From positions 110,968 through 174,967 of the forward strand of contig DDIU01000017.1 in NCBI GenBank assembly GCA_002338655.1: 64,000 nucleotides of DNA, given 5' to 3'. The translations under genes were made by a program, and so were the position numbers. The stretch comes from Flammeovirgaceae bacterium UBA1842. GTDB taxonomy: Bacteria; Bacteroidota; Bacteroidia; Cytophagales; Cyclobacteriaceae. Each line of letters begins with the position of its first letter. Within the stretch, counting starts at the first letter, position 1. Below the pieces are notes generated by a model. The model was not told the origin of the DNA and did no database searches. It saw only the letters and a program-made list of their open reading frames with translations. This document shows, piece by piece, positions 7,663 to 16,228 of the stretch.

Positions 7663-10119
7663 TCAGCCGAGTTCATTCAATAACTGTTCCAAACTATATT
7701 CATCAGGAATTAATACTTCCCGTGCTTTACTACCTTCAAATGGACCAACTATTCCTGCGGCTTCAAGCTGGTCAATAAGCCTTCCAGCCCGGTTGTAGCC
7801 CAGTTTTAATTTTCTTTGAATAAGTGAGGTGCTCCCCTGTTGATGCATGACGATAAGTCGTGCCGCATCATCAAACAAGGCGTCCCTATCGGACAAATCC
7901 ACAGACCCAACAGAAGAATTATCACTATCCCCTACATATTCTGGCAGCACATAGGCCGACTCATAGCCACGCTGGCTTCCAATAAATTCACATATCCGCT
8001 CAACTTCAGGGGTATCTACAAAAGCACATTGGATCCTTATCAAATCAGAACCTTGTGACAATAACATGTCGCCCATTCCTATTAGCTGATCCGCTCCCCC
8101 AGTATCTAAAATGGTACGTGAATCAATTTTCGAAGTCACCCTAAAGGATAGTCTTGCAGGGAAATTAGCTTTAATAATACCAGTAATTACGTTTACCGAA
8201 GGGCGCTGCGTAGCTACCACCAAATGGATGCCAATAGCCCTTGCAAGCTGAGCCAATCTAGCTATGGGTGTTTCCACTTCCTTACCAGCCGTCATCATTA
8301 AGTCGGCTAGCTCATCTATTACCAATACAATATAAGGTAAGAACCGATGCCCCTTTTCTGGGTTAAGCCTGCGCTTAATAAATTTGGCATTATATTCTTT
8401 CAGGTTTCTTGCCCCTGCTTCTTTCAACAGATCATAACGGTTATCCATTTCTATACACAATGAATTAAGTGTATTGATTACCTTTTTGGTGTCTGTAATA
8501 ATCGCCTCTTCCCCGTCAGGAAGCATGGCCAAGAAATGGCGCTCTATTTTATTAAATAAGGTAAGCTCTACCTTTTTAGGATCAACTAAAACAAACTTTA
8601 ATTGAGAGGGGTGTTTTTTATAAAGTAATGAGGTCAACAATACATTAAGCCCTACCGATTTACCCTGCCCCGTTGCTCCGGCCATCAATAAGTGGGGCAT
8701 TTTGGCAAGGTCGATAACATGAACCTCATTGGAAATAGTCTTACCCAAAGCCACTGGCAACTCCTTGTCACTCTTCATGAACTTCTCGGTACTAAGCACC
8801 GAGCGAATGCCCACCATTTCAGGATTCTTATTTGGCACCTCAATTCCAATAGTACCCTTACCGGGAATAGGTGCAATAATCCTAATGCCCAATGCAGCAA
8901 GACTTAGTGCAATATCATCTTCCAGGTTTTTGATTTTTGAAATCTTCACACCTGCATCAGGTACTATTTCATAAAGGGTTACTGTTGGGCCTATGGTGGC
9001 TTTGATACTACTTATGCCAATTTTAAAATTGACCAGTGTTTCAATAATTTTATTCTTATTAAGTTCAAGTTCCTCTTTAGTAACTGAAACTTTACTACTA
9101 TCATGAGCATCGAGCAAATCAAGTGTGGGGTATTTATAGGAGCCTAAATCAAGTGTGGGGTCATAGTTTTCCTGGTTGGTAGCTATTTGCTCTTCCACTT
9201 CTTTTTCTACCTCAAATTCGGGCTCAACAATTGGTGTTGTCTTTTTTGGTGTTTCTACCTTTAATTCTATGGAAGGTTCTTCTTCCTTCGGTGCCGGCTC
9301 TTTAGGTGCCTCCTCCACATGTGTTGGTTCTTCTGGTTTTTCACCTCCTTTTAACACCCAGGTGTCGCTGTCATCATTGTAGGTTGAAGTTTCATCATCC
9401 TCAAACAGGTCATCTTCAAAGTCGTCTGACTTCATTTCAGCTACTGCGTCTTCAATATTTTTCTCCACATCTTCCACACCTTCTTTTACTTTATCTTGAA
9501 AACCTATCAATGTGGTGACATTAAAGAAGTAAATGACAAATACTAGAAATGAAAAGATCAGAAGCAGTAAAGTGCCCCAACCGATAAGCCCTTCTAATAA
9601 AATAGAGAGTTGATATCCAACGCCCCCGCTGAGAAATCCCCACTCTGTTACTCCATCAGTATTGTAAACAGTATAACCCAGTAATACGCTCAGCCAAATA
9701 GTGAAAAACAAACAAAAGGTGAATGTTGCACTCACTGAAATAATTTCTTTCTTGAAGACAATCTTATAGCCTAACAAAAAAAGCAATGGTGGAATGAAAA
9801 ACGATGCCAGACCAAACCATCTAAAAACAAAATAATGAGAAACATAGGCTCCATATAATCCAAGCCAGTTCTCTGCTTCGCGTCCGGATTGTATGATACC
9901 TGTCTGGTTAATGGATTCTATTACGCTTTGATCGGCCTTACCCGTAAAAAGGTAGGAAAGTAAAGACACAAAAATATATAGTGAGCTGATTATCAGGAAG
10001 AACCCAACGGTAAGCTGAAACCTTTTGTCCTTTATAAAGCCAAAGTTAAATTTCCATTTCCTTGTCTTCTCTCCCTTAGACTCCTTGAAAGTATTTGATT
10101 TATAGGTGTTTTTGGCCAT
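7663..10119 (-). CDS. ftsK: DNA translocase FtsK
   Basis: 818 residues. Four membrane segments (roughly 36-58, 100-122, 130-150, 175-200) anchor it at the septum. An acidic proline-rich linker follows (about 215-320). The ATPase motor has Walker A GATGQGKS at 481-488 and Walker B in VLVIDELADLMM. The C-terminal gamma winged helix (GSTSLIQRKLKLGYNRAGRLIDQLE onward) reads the polar chromosome signals. It pumps DNA so that Xer recombination and decatenation finish at division; xerD lies close by. ATG start with a TAGCTTTG box upstream. Confidence 0.97.
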   Translation of the reverse strand: MAKNTYKSNTFKESKGEKTRKWKFNFGFIKDKRFQLTVGFFLIISSLYIFVSLLSYLFTGKADQSVIESINQTGIIQSGREAENWLGLYGAYVSHYFVFRWFGLASFFIPPLLFLLGYKIVFKKEIISVSATFTFCLFFTIWLSVLLGYTVYNTDGVTEWGFLSGGVGYQLSILLEGLIGWGTLLLLIFSFLVFVIYFFNVTTLIGFQDKVKEGVEDVEKNIEDAVAEMKSDDFEDDLFEDDETSTYNDDSDTWVLKGGEKPEEPTHVEEAPKEPAPKEEEPSIELKVETPKKTTPIVEPEFEVEKEVEEQIATNQENYDPTLDLGSYKYPTLDLLDAHDSSKVSVTKEELELNKNKIIETLVNFKIGISSIKATIGPTVTLYEIVPDAGVKISKIKNLEDDIALSLAALGIRIIAPIPGKGTIGIEVPNKNPEMVGIRSVLSTEKFMKSDKELPVALGKTISNEVHVIDLAKMPHLLMAGATGQGKSVGLNVLLTSLLYKKHPSQLKFVLVDPKKVELTLFNKIERHFLAMLPDGEEAIITDTKKVINTLNSLCIEMDNRYDLLKEAGARNLKEYNAKFIKRRLNPEKGHRFLPYIVLVIDELADLMMTAGKEVETPIARLAQLARAIGIHLVVATQRPSVNVITGIIKANFPARLSFRVTSKIDSRTILDTGGADQLIGMGDMLLSQGSDLIRIQCAFVDTPEVERICEFIGSQRGYESAYVLPEYVGDSDNSSVGSVDLSDRDALFDDAARLIVMHQQGSTSLIQRKLKLGYNRAGRLIDQLEAAGIVGPFEGSKAREVLIPDEYSLEQLLNELG

Positions 10120-10132
10120 TCCGTCAAAAATA

Positions 10133-10140
10133 CAAAGCTA
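10133..10140 (-). promoter_or_regulatory. -7 box (TAGCTTTG) for ftsK
   Basis: Perfect TAnnTTTG on the minus strand, 13 nt before the ftsK ATG. The same octamer precedes the NeuD-family, marC, DUF5606 and EamA genes. No clear -33 element. Confidence 0.5.
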
Positions 10141-10183
10141 TGGTTGATAATAAAATGCCTCTAAGATAATAATCTGAGATTGA

Positions 10184-11215
10184 TTACAACGAAGCTAGTT
10201 TTTTATTGATTGATTTCACAAAGCCAGGCCCCTGATAAATAAAGCCCGTATAGACCTGAATAAGTGAAGCTCCGGCCATTATTTTATCCACTGCATCTTC
10301 TACGGTCATTATGCCACCTACCCCGATAATCGGGAAATCATCCCCCAGTGATTTCCTCAAATAGGAGATCACTTCATTGGACTTGTCTTTCACAGGTTTA
10401 CCGCTCAGCCCACCTGCCCCAATTTTTTCTAGCTTTTCATTTGAGGTCGTCAACCCTTCTCTAACTATGGTAGTGTTGGTTGCAATAAGGCCATCCAGTT
10501 TTACTTCTTTAACTATATCAACTATATCTGCCAATTGATCAGGAGAAAGGTCAGGTGCTATTTTGAGCAACAGCGGCTTCACTTTAGGTTTCTGATTATT
10601 GAGTACTTGTAGCTTGCTGAGGATTTCCGTCAAAGGTTTTTTATCCTGTAGGGCCCTTAGATTAGGCGTATTCGGTGAGCTTACATTAACCACAAAGTAA
10701 TCAACATGATCAAATAGTGCTTCAAAGGCTATCTCGTAATCCTTAAACGCCTCTTCATTTGGCGTATTTTTATTTTTGCCAATGTTTCCACCTATTAATA
10801 CAGATGATGATCGTTTTCTCAATCTAACCACTGCCTCTTCAACACCGCCATTGTTAAATCCCATCCTATTAATCAAAGCTTGGTCAGCCGGCAGTCTAAA
10901 AAGTCTAGGTTTTTCATTTCCTGGTTGGCCTTTAGGCGTTAAAGTTCCTATTTCTATAAATCCGAATCCAAAACAGGACAATTCATCAATGAGTTTGGCG
11001 TCCTTATCGAAGCCTGCCGCTAATCCAATTGGATTGGGAAATTTCAAACCAAAAAATTCCCGTTCAAGGTTTTTGTGTTTGTAATCAAAAATAAGTTTTA
11101 ACGCCCATTTTTTACCAGGTATTGTCCCTGCAAACCGCAAAAGGCCAAAAGTAAAATGATGTATTTTCTCTGGATCAAAAAGAAATAAAATGGGGCGGAT
11201 AAGTAGCTTGTACAC
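10184..11215 (-). CDS. pyrD: Dihydroorotate dehydrogenase (quinone), class 2
   Basis: 343 residues. It oxidises dihydroorotate to orotate at the inner face of the membrane, passing electrons to menaquinone. The N-terminal amphipathic extension (YKLLIRPILFLFDPEKIHHFTFGLL) marks the membrane-bound class 2 enzyme. The FMN barrel shows GLAAGFDKDAKLIDEL, GTLTPKGQPGNEKPRLFRL and the catalytic-serine loop NVSSPNTPNLRALQ. The start is GTG at 11215; it gives exactly the conserved N-terminus and no ATG lies nearby. A TATCTTTG box lies 32 nt upstream. Confidence 0.95.
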   Translation of the reverse strand: MYKLLIRPILFLFDPEKIHHFTFGLLRFAGTIPGKKWALKLIFDYKHKNLEREFFGLKFPNPIGLAAGFDKDAKLIDELSCFGFGFIEIGTLTPKGQPGNEKPRLFRLPADQALINRMGFNNGGVEEAVVRLRKRSSSVLIGGNIGKNKNTPNEEAFKDYEIAFEALFDHVDYFVVNVSSPNTPNLRALQDKKPLTEILSKLQVLNNQKPKVKPLLLKIAPDLSPDQLADIVDIVKEVKLDGLIATNTTIVREGLTTSNEKLEKIGAGGLSGKPVKDKSNEVISYLRKSLGDDFPIIGVGGIMTVEDAVDKIMAGASLIQVYTGFIYQGPGFVKSINKKLASL

Positions 11216-11246
11216 AGTGCTGAATGGCGTTTTTATTCTTAGCCTG

Positions 11247-11254
11247 CAAAGATA
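11247..11254 (-). promoter_or_regulatory. -7 box (TATCTTTG) for pyrD
   Basis: Perfect TAnnTTTG on the minus strand in the short gap between xerD and pyrD. No clear -33 element. Confidence 0.45.
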
Positions 11255-11265
11255 TATTAATTATT

Positions 11266-12171
11266 TTAACTCCTCGGATGAAAATCCTGAATCACTTGAC
11301 GCAAATAGTCCCTATCAAGATGCGTGTAGATCTCCGTTGTGGTGATTGATTCATGACCCAACATCTCCTGTACCGCCCTTAAGTCCGCACCACCTTCGAT
11401 GAGATGGGTGGCAAAAGAGTGCCTGAAAGTATGCGGACTGATATTTTTTTTCATCCCAATAGAAGTGGCCAAGTTTTTAATAATTGTGAATACCATCACT
11501 CTAGTAAGCTTTTTTCCTCTTCTATTAAGAAAGGCATAGTTTTCATATCCCGGTTGGATTTTTACATGTACCCGTACTTCCTTTCTATAAATATTCAAGT
11601 ATTTGAGTGCGTCTTTACCAATGGGCACCAATCGTTCCTTATCCCCTTTGCCCACTACCCGTAAAAAACCAACATCTTCCATAATATTGGTCAATCGCAA
11701 ATCAATTAGCTCTGAAACCCGCAATCCGGAACTGTACAATACCTCAAGCATCGCCCGATTACGTTGACCTTCTGGTGTGGAGTGATCTATTGCCTCCAAT
11801 AAAGTGACAATTTCATTGAACTCTAAAGTATCGGGAAGTTTTCTCCCTAATTTCGGGCCTTCAATAAGTGCCGTTGGGTCTTTGTCAATGATATCCTCAA
11901 ACATCAAATACTTATAGAAAGCTTTGATCCCTGACAATATCCGGGCTTGTGAATGCGGGGTCAGTCCAAGTTGATTGATATATTCCAAGAATTGCTGAAG
12001 GTCTGTAGACTGTACCTCCTCTGGAATAACATCAGAATCGATAATTAAAAAATATTGCTCCAATTTTTCCACATCGCGGATGTAGGCTTCCACCGAGTTT
12101 CCGGAAAGTGATCTTTCCAGCTTAAGGTAATTTTTAAATTGCTGTATTTGCCGTGGCCAGGTCGTTGTCAA
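11266..12171 (-). CDS. xerD: Tyrosine recombinase XerD
   Basis: 301 residues. It resolves chromosome dimers at dif with FtsK. The catalytic set is complete: R151 (SSGLRVSEL), K175 (GKGDKER), H247 and R250 (HTFRH), H273 (LGHES) and nucleophile Y282 (EIYTHL). The N-terminal SAM-like core-binding domain (QFKNYLKLERSLSGNSVEAY) sits at the very start. The only usable start is TTG at 12171: a stop lies three codons upstream and no methionine occurs for 89 residues. Chromosomal housekeeping rather than a mobile integrase. Confidence 0.94.
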   Translation of the reverse strand: MTTTWPRQIQQFKNYLKLERSLSGNSVEAYIRDVEKLEQYFLIIDSDVIPEEVQSTDLQQFLEYINQLGLTPHSQARILSGIKAFYKYLMFEDIIDKDPTALIEGPKLGRKLPDTLEFNEIVTLLEAIDHSTPEGQRNRAMLEVLYSSGLRVSELIDLRLTNIMEDVGFLRVVGKGDKERLVPIGKDALKYLNIYRKEVRVHVKIQPGYENYAFLNRRGKKLTRVMVFTIIKNLATSIGMKKNISPHTFRHSFATHLIEGGADLRAVQEMLGHESITTTEIYTHLDRDYLRQVIQDFHPRS

Positions 12172-12192
12172 AAATTTTTATTTTTGTTTATT

Positions 12193-12212
12193 TATTTGCA
12201 TATATACAAATA
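12193..12212. promoter_or_regulatory. Near-perfect 20-bp palindrome between xerD and the R-M regulator; includes xerD -7 box
   Basis: TATTTG-N8-CAAATA; 18 of 20 positions are symmetric. On the minus strand TATATTTG (12214-12207), a TAnnTTTG match for xerD, overlaps it. On the plus strand it lies 39-58 nt before the DUF6471 gene, a natural place for an operator controlling the restriction-modification island. Confidence 0.45.
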
Positions 12213-12250
12213 TAATGTCATATTCGCAATACACATACTTTGTCTAATTT

Positions 12251-12523
12251 ATGCTAGATTGGAATAATAAAGTAAAGAGATTACTCAAATCAGAATTGAT
12301 CCGAAGGGGTGTTTCACATGCCGATTTGGCTATTTTACTTACTAAAATTGGAATTGAAGAGACTAAGTCAAGTATAGACAGTAAAATTAGTAGGGGTACA
12401 TTCAGTGCATCTTTTTTTATACAATGTTTAACAGTTATTGGATGTGAAAAAATAGAAATAGAAGAGTATGAAAGTGAACTTTTAATGGCAGCTGAACCAC
12501 TCACTGGTTATCAAAAAAATTAA
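12251..12523 (+). CDS. DUF6471 domain protein, putative R-M controller
   Basis: 90 residues. The sequence (WNNKVKRLLKSELIRRGVSHADLA, then SSIDSKISRGTFSASFFIQCL) matches the small DUF6471 proteins, which look like a compact helix-turn-helix domain. I recall these often sitting next to cytosine methyltransferase genes. It lies 4 nt upstream of the first methyltransferase and so resembles the C-protein position of type II systems. DNA binding and control of the island are inference. ATG start. Confidence 0.8.
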   Translation: MLDWNNKVKRLLKSELIRRGVSHADLAILLTKIGIEETKSSIDSKISRGTFSASFFIQCLTVIGCEKIEIEEYESELLMAAEPLTGYQKN

Positions 12524-12527
12524 TCAA

Positions 12528-13880
12528 ATGCAAAAAATTAAATTTATTGACCTATTTGCTGGGCTTGGTGGAATTAGACTCGGTTTCGAAAAGTCATTTC
12601 AAGACTTGGGATTTGAAACTGAATGTGTAATGACTTCCGAAATTAAGCCATATGCGGTGAAAACATTAGTGAAAAATTTTGACCATGAATATTTTGTTGG
12701 AGATATTTTCAAAGTAAAAAGTTCTCAAATCCCCAATTTCGATTTTTTATTAGGAGGATTTCCATGCCAGCCATTTAGTGCAGGTGGTAAACGTCAAGGA
12801 TTTCTTGATACAAGAGGGACTTTATTTTTTGAAATTGAAAGAATTTTGAGGGATAAAGAACCCCATGGTTTTATCCTTGAGAATGTTGAAGGTCTGGTAA
12901 AACATGATTTAGAAAATAAGAATGACGGAATGGGGCGAACTTTGAAAACCATTCTTTACAAACTTGAAAAGGAGCTGAATTACAAAGTGACTTGCAAGGT
13001 CTTAGATTCTATAGAATTTGGTTTACCACAATCCAGAAAGAGAATCTTTATCGTTGGCACAAAAACTAATAGTGTAAATCTTAATGTTGAGGCTCCAAAG
13101 TTTAAGCCATTAAGTCACATATTAGAAAATGGCCTTGAAACCATAAAATCAGACTTTGTTGAAAAGCTCTTCAGTAAATTTGAAATGAAAGATTTATATG
13201 GAAAATCAATTAAAGACAAACGAGGTGGTGCTAACAATATCCATAGCTGGGATATAGGTATTAAAGGCGAGGTTTCCGATGATCAAAAAATTTTACTAAA
13301 TAAATTATTTAAAGAAAGACGAAAGAAGCACTGGGCAGATCAAATTGGAATTGACTGGATGGATGGAATGGCTCTGACGTTGAAACAAATAGCAACATTC
13401 CATGAGGATAAAAACCTAAAGGCCCTTTTAGATGATTTGGTAAAGAAAGGGTATTTAAGATATGAGTATCCCAAAAAACTAGTCAGGGAAAATTCAGGAA
13501 CTAGTGTGAAGAAATATCGTAAACATGATACGACAAAGCCGAAGGGCTACAATATTGTAACTGGAAAATTAAGTTTTGAAATAAATAAAATATTAGATCC
13601 TAATGACATCGCCCCAACTCTTGTCGCAACTGATGTTTCTAGGTTGGCGGTTCCAGATAACAATGGGTTAAGAAAACTTACAATTCGTGAAGGGTTAAGA
13701 TTATTTGGATATCCAGAATGGTATGAAATCCCAGTAAATGAATCAGAAGCCTTTGACCTACTTGGAAATACTGTTGCCGTTCCGGTAGTGGAACATGTAG
13801 CTAAACGGTTAGCACTCAATTACCCACAAGAATTAAAAAAAGAAAAAGAAGAATTGCTACTTACAAATAGTATTGATTAA
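12528..13880 (+). CDS. dcm: C5-cytosine DNA methyltransferase 1
   Basis: 450 residues. All main C5-MTase motifs are visible: I FIDLFAGLGGIRLGF (6-20), IV GGFPCQPFSAGGKRQGF with nucleophile C80, VI FILENVEGL, VIII LPQSRKRIFIVG, and X near the end (LLGNTVAVPVVEHVA). The target-recognition region lies between VIII and IX (roughly 190-350). It transfers methyl from SAM to C5 of cytosine in an unknown target. The 3' end overlaps the convergent endonuclease gene by 20 bp. The gene is visibly AT-rich compared with the flanks, suggesting acquisition. Confidence 0.95.
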   Translation: MQKIKFIDLFAGLGGIRLGFEKSFQDLGFETECVMTSEIKPYAVKTLVKNFDHEYFVGDIFKVKSSQIPNFDFLLGGFPCQPFSAGGKRQGFLDTRGTLFFEIERILRDKEPHGFILENVEGLVKHDLENKNDGMGRTLKTILYKLEKELNYKVTCKVLDSIEFGLPQSRKRIFIVGTKTNSVNLNVEAPKFKPLSHILENGLETIKSDFVEKLFSKFEMKDLYGKSIKDKRGGANNIHSWDIGIKGEVSDDQKILLNKLFKERRKKHWADQIGIDWMDGMALTLKQIATFHEDKNLKALLDDLVKKGYLRYEYPKKLVRENSGTSVKKYRKHDTTKPKGYNIVTGKLSFEINKILDPNDIAPTLVATDVSRLAVPDNNGLRKLTIREGLRLFGYPEWYEIPVNESEAFDLLGNTVAVPVVEHVAKRLALNYPQELKKEKEELLLTNSID

Positions 13881-14868
13881 GTACGTCATCGAGTACTTTT
13901 AGGTTTTTTTGATTAAATACAAAATCACTTGAATCATAAATACGTTGCAAGTCTCTTTGTCTTCCTACCCAACCAAATCCATCACAATAATTTAACATTA
14001 TTATTTTGCTTGTACTATGGTTTGCATTATGACGCATCAAAATACCATATAGCTCAACTAGTTGGTCGGCTCTTTTTGATTGGCCACTTCCAGTTGTAAT
14101 ATTATATGAGGACTCAATTAGAATAACAGGAGATTTAACACCTGGAATCAAGAAATCTATATTCTTATTTAATAATTGAAATTCTTTCTGAACTTCATAC
14201 TCCAAGTCATTATTTACCCGCTCTTTATATTTATCCAATTTATTTTTAATTATCAGTTCTACGTGAGCCCCAACCTCATTAGAATATTTACCTTGGATTT
14301 CATTGTCATTTAAAATCCTATTTACATAACTGAATTCTGATAAATCATTTAGAAAATCATCATTTAAAAGATTGAAATTTCTCATGTAGTAAAGTGGCAT
14401 CTCCATTCCAATCTTTGAATTCCTTCCGTTTATAAAAAATTCAACTAGTAGTGTTCTTAATTTCTGATTAATATTAATAACATTACTTATTTTGTTGATT
14501 GACCACTCACTACGAAAATCTTCAGAGAAAAATTTAAATCTCACTAGTGAAACTACCCTTTTTAATCTCTCTTCTGACAATCCAATTACAGAAATAAATG
14601 CTTTCAATTTAACTATAGGGCTGATCTCACCACTGTTGGTAGTAAGAAATTCTGCTAACATTAAAGGGTCATTAAAATTTCTACAAGAAGAGTTTATTAG
14701 TTGCGTTAATGGAGTAATGGATTTTAAAAAATTATTATCAAACACATCATCTAACATAAACGACATGCTATTCTTCCACGCTTCAAATGTTATTTTATTC
14801 ATCCTAGTTTCAAATTCTTCTAAACTAGATAAAATTGAAATAGTAATCAAAAATCGAGGTTGAATCAA
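13861..14868 (-). CDS. Putative type II restriction endonuclease (DpnII/PD-(D/E)xK-like)
   Basis: 335 residues, AT-rich, between two methyltransferase genes. The C-terminal third has a nuclease-like core: D238 (NIDFLI), then E252 in VILIESSYN followed by GSGQSKRADQL. This resembles the D...ExN...GGSK layout of the DpnII/MboI group, where the usual lysine is replaced. The N-terminal part is helical and unfamiliar. The start is uncertain: TTG at 14868 overlaps the upstream stop as TTGA, whereas ATG at 14802 gives 313 residues. Restriction is inferred from fold hints and position, with moderate certainty. Confidence 0.68.
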   Translation of the reverse strand: MIQPRFLITISILSSLEEFETRMNKITFEAWKNSMSFMLDDVFDNNFLKSITPLTQLINSSCRNFNDPLMLAEFLTTNSGEISPIVKLKAFISVIGLSEERLKRVVSLVRFKFFSEDFRSEWSINKISNVININQKLRTLLVEFFINGRNSKIGMEMPLYYMRNFNLLNDDFLNDLSEFSYVNRILNDNEIQGKYSNEVGAHVELIIKNKLDKYKERVNNDLEYEVQKEFQLLNKNIDFLIPGVKSPVILIESSYNITTGSGQSKRADQLVELYGILMRHNANHSTSKIIMLNYCDGFGWVGRQRDLQRIYDSSDFVFNQKNLKVLDDVLNQYYL

Positions 14869-16160
14869 GCGAAGTCAATTGACATCTGATCAAAGTCAAA
14901 TATCCTTTCTTCCAACTGATATTGTTCATAAGTTTTGTTCAAAAATGAAATGATGGAGTATCCCAACTCCTTTCCAAGGTTTACAGGTACTGCATTTCCT
15001 ATTTGCTTGTACTGACTGGATATGGATCCTGCAAATTTCCAGTCATCTGGGAAGGTTTGAATACGGGCGTATTCCCTAACAGTAAAAGGCCTTGTTTCAT
15101 CTGGATGACACCTTTCGGTTTGTTTTTGTGCTGGACTACAGGTTAAGGTAAGGCTTGGTTCATCCCAACTGATCCTACGGGCCATCCCGGTCTTACCCCC
15201 ACCTAAAAAGAAGCTCTTTTGCATATATTCTTTCTGCAAATCCAATGGCAGGTCCCGCCAATATCCTCCAGGGGGGATCAAGTCTAAAATTTCCTTTTTC
15301 CTTTTTGGGTACGAACTACCATTGGATTTAGGCACATCGGTAGGAAAAAGTTCTCCCGCTTTTAAGGCATCCTTCAAATTGAATATTTTCTTATAGGGTT
15401 TTGGATAAATAAAATCTATGTCAATATCCTTCCTGACACCAACTAAAATAAGCCGTTCCCGTTTCTGTGGTACTTTGTAAAATATGGCCTTTAAAACCCG
15501 CGGGTCAATTACCCTGTACCCTATTTCATCCAAAATGGATTTCATACCTTCCAATGTACGTCCATTATCATGATTCAATAACCCGCGCACATTTTCACCA
15601 ATACATATTAGTGGCTTAGTTTCATTTACCACTCGGGCAAATTCATAAAACAACGTCCCGCGGGCATCGTTTAGGCCTAGTTTTTTTCCAGCATAACTGA
15701 ATGCTTGACACGGAAATCCTCCCGTAACTACATCTAGCTTTCCTTTGTATTCGCTAAAGCTTAGATTTCTAATATCATCTTCTATAACCCTCCAATTGGG
15801 TCTATTATTCCTCAGTGTCTGAGCTGCCCAATGATCAATCTCATTTAACGCAACACATTTAAGCCCAGATTTTTCCATCCCGACCGCCAAACCACCTGCA
15901 CCTGCAAAAAGTTCTAAAACCGAATAATCATGATTGGGGGTAACCTGATTCCCACTTTCAGCCGGGTTAAATAGAAAATCCAACTCATCAAAAACCTTCA
16001 GTTGCTCTTTTTTGTATAATCTGTAATTACTCATTGGTTCACGAAAAGCCTCCAATTTGCCGTTATTGTCCCATCTTCTTAATGTTTCTTTGCTTTTACC
16101 CAATAAATCCGCAACTTCTGATAAGGAATAATATTCTTTCATAACCATGTTAGTAAACAT
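14865..16160 (-). CDS. dcm: C5-cytosine DNA methyltransferase 2 with N-terminal MerR/excisionase-type HTH
   Basis: 431 residues from the first ATG. Residues 10-55 are a helix-turn-helix of the MerR/excisionase type (YYSLSEVADLLGKSKETLRRW, then NYRLYKKEQL). Residues 79-410 are a full C5-MTase: VLELFAGAGGLAVGM, PCQ loop GGFPCQAFSYAGKK with C151, ENVRGLL, VPQKRERLILVG and IGNAVPVN. The first ATG (16160) lies inside a 9-bp inverted repeat structure; the ATG at 16142 (M7) falls just after it and may be the true start. The HTH could let the enzyme repress its own gene. It differs clearly from methyltransferase 1. Confidence 0.94.
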   Translation of the reverse strand: MFTNMVMKEYYSLSEVADLLGKSKETLRRWDNNGKLEAFREPMSNYRLYKKEQLKVFDELDFLFNPAESGNQVTPNHDYSVLELFAGAGGLAVGMEKSGLKCVALNEIDHWAAQTLRNNRPNWRVIEDDIRNLSFSEYKGKLDVVTGGFPCQAFSYAGKKLGLNDARGTLFYEFARVVNETKPLICIGENVRGLLNHDNGRTLEGMKSILDEIGYRVIDPRVLKAIFYKVPQKRERLILVGVRKDIDIDFIYPKPYKKIFNLKDALKAGELFPTDVPKSNGSSYPKRKKEILDLIPPGGYWRDLPLDLQKEYMQKSFFLGGGKTGMARRISWDEPSLTLTCSPAQKQTERCHPDETRPFTVREYARIQTFPDDWKFAGSISSQYKQIGNAVPVNLGKELGYSIISFLNKTYEQYQLEERIFDFDQMSIDFA

Positions 16161-16172
16161 TATACATGGTTA
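16142..16172. promoter_or_regulatory. Inverted-repeat operator candidate over the start of methyltransferase 2
   Basis: TAACCATGT (16142-16150) and ACATGGTTA (16164-16172) are perfect 9-bp arms with a 13-bp spacer. Their centres are 22 bp apart, two helical turns. It lies just downstream of the -7 box TATATTTG (16180-16173), so a bound protein would cover the transcription start. Confidence 0.6.
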
Positions 16173-16180
16173 CAAATATA
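16173..16180 (-). promoter_or_regulatory. -7 box (TATATTTG) for methyltransferase 2
   Basis: Perfect TAnnTTTG on the minus strand, directly adjoining the inverted repeat. No TTTG at the normal 19-nt distance. Confidence 0.5.
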
Positions 16181-16228
16181 TTAATTTCTTCAAAGAAGAT
16201 CATTCGGTGACTAAAATTTATTATTGCC

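Noticed and set aside
9176..9518. Plus-strand open frames inside ftsK
   Set aside because: They are shadows of the low-complexity acidic/proline linker of FtsK on the minus strand.
11266..12171. Tyrosine recombinase as the integrase of the adjacent restriction-modification island
   Set aside because: Sequence and length are those of housekeeping XerD, and no attachment-site direct repeats were seen around the island.
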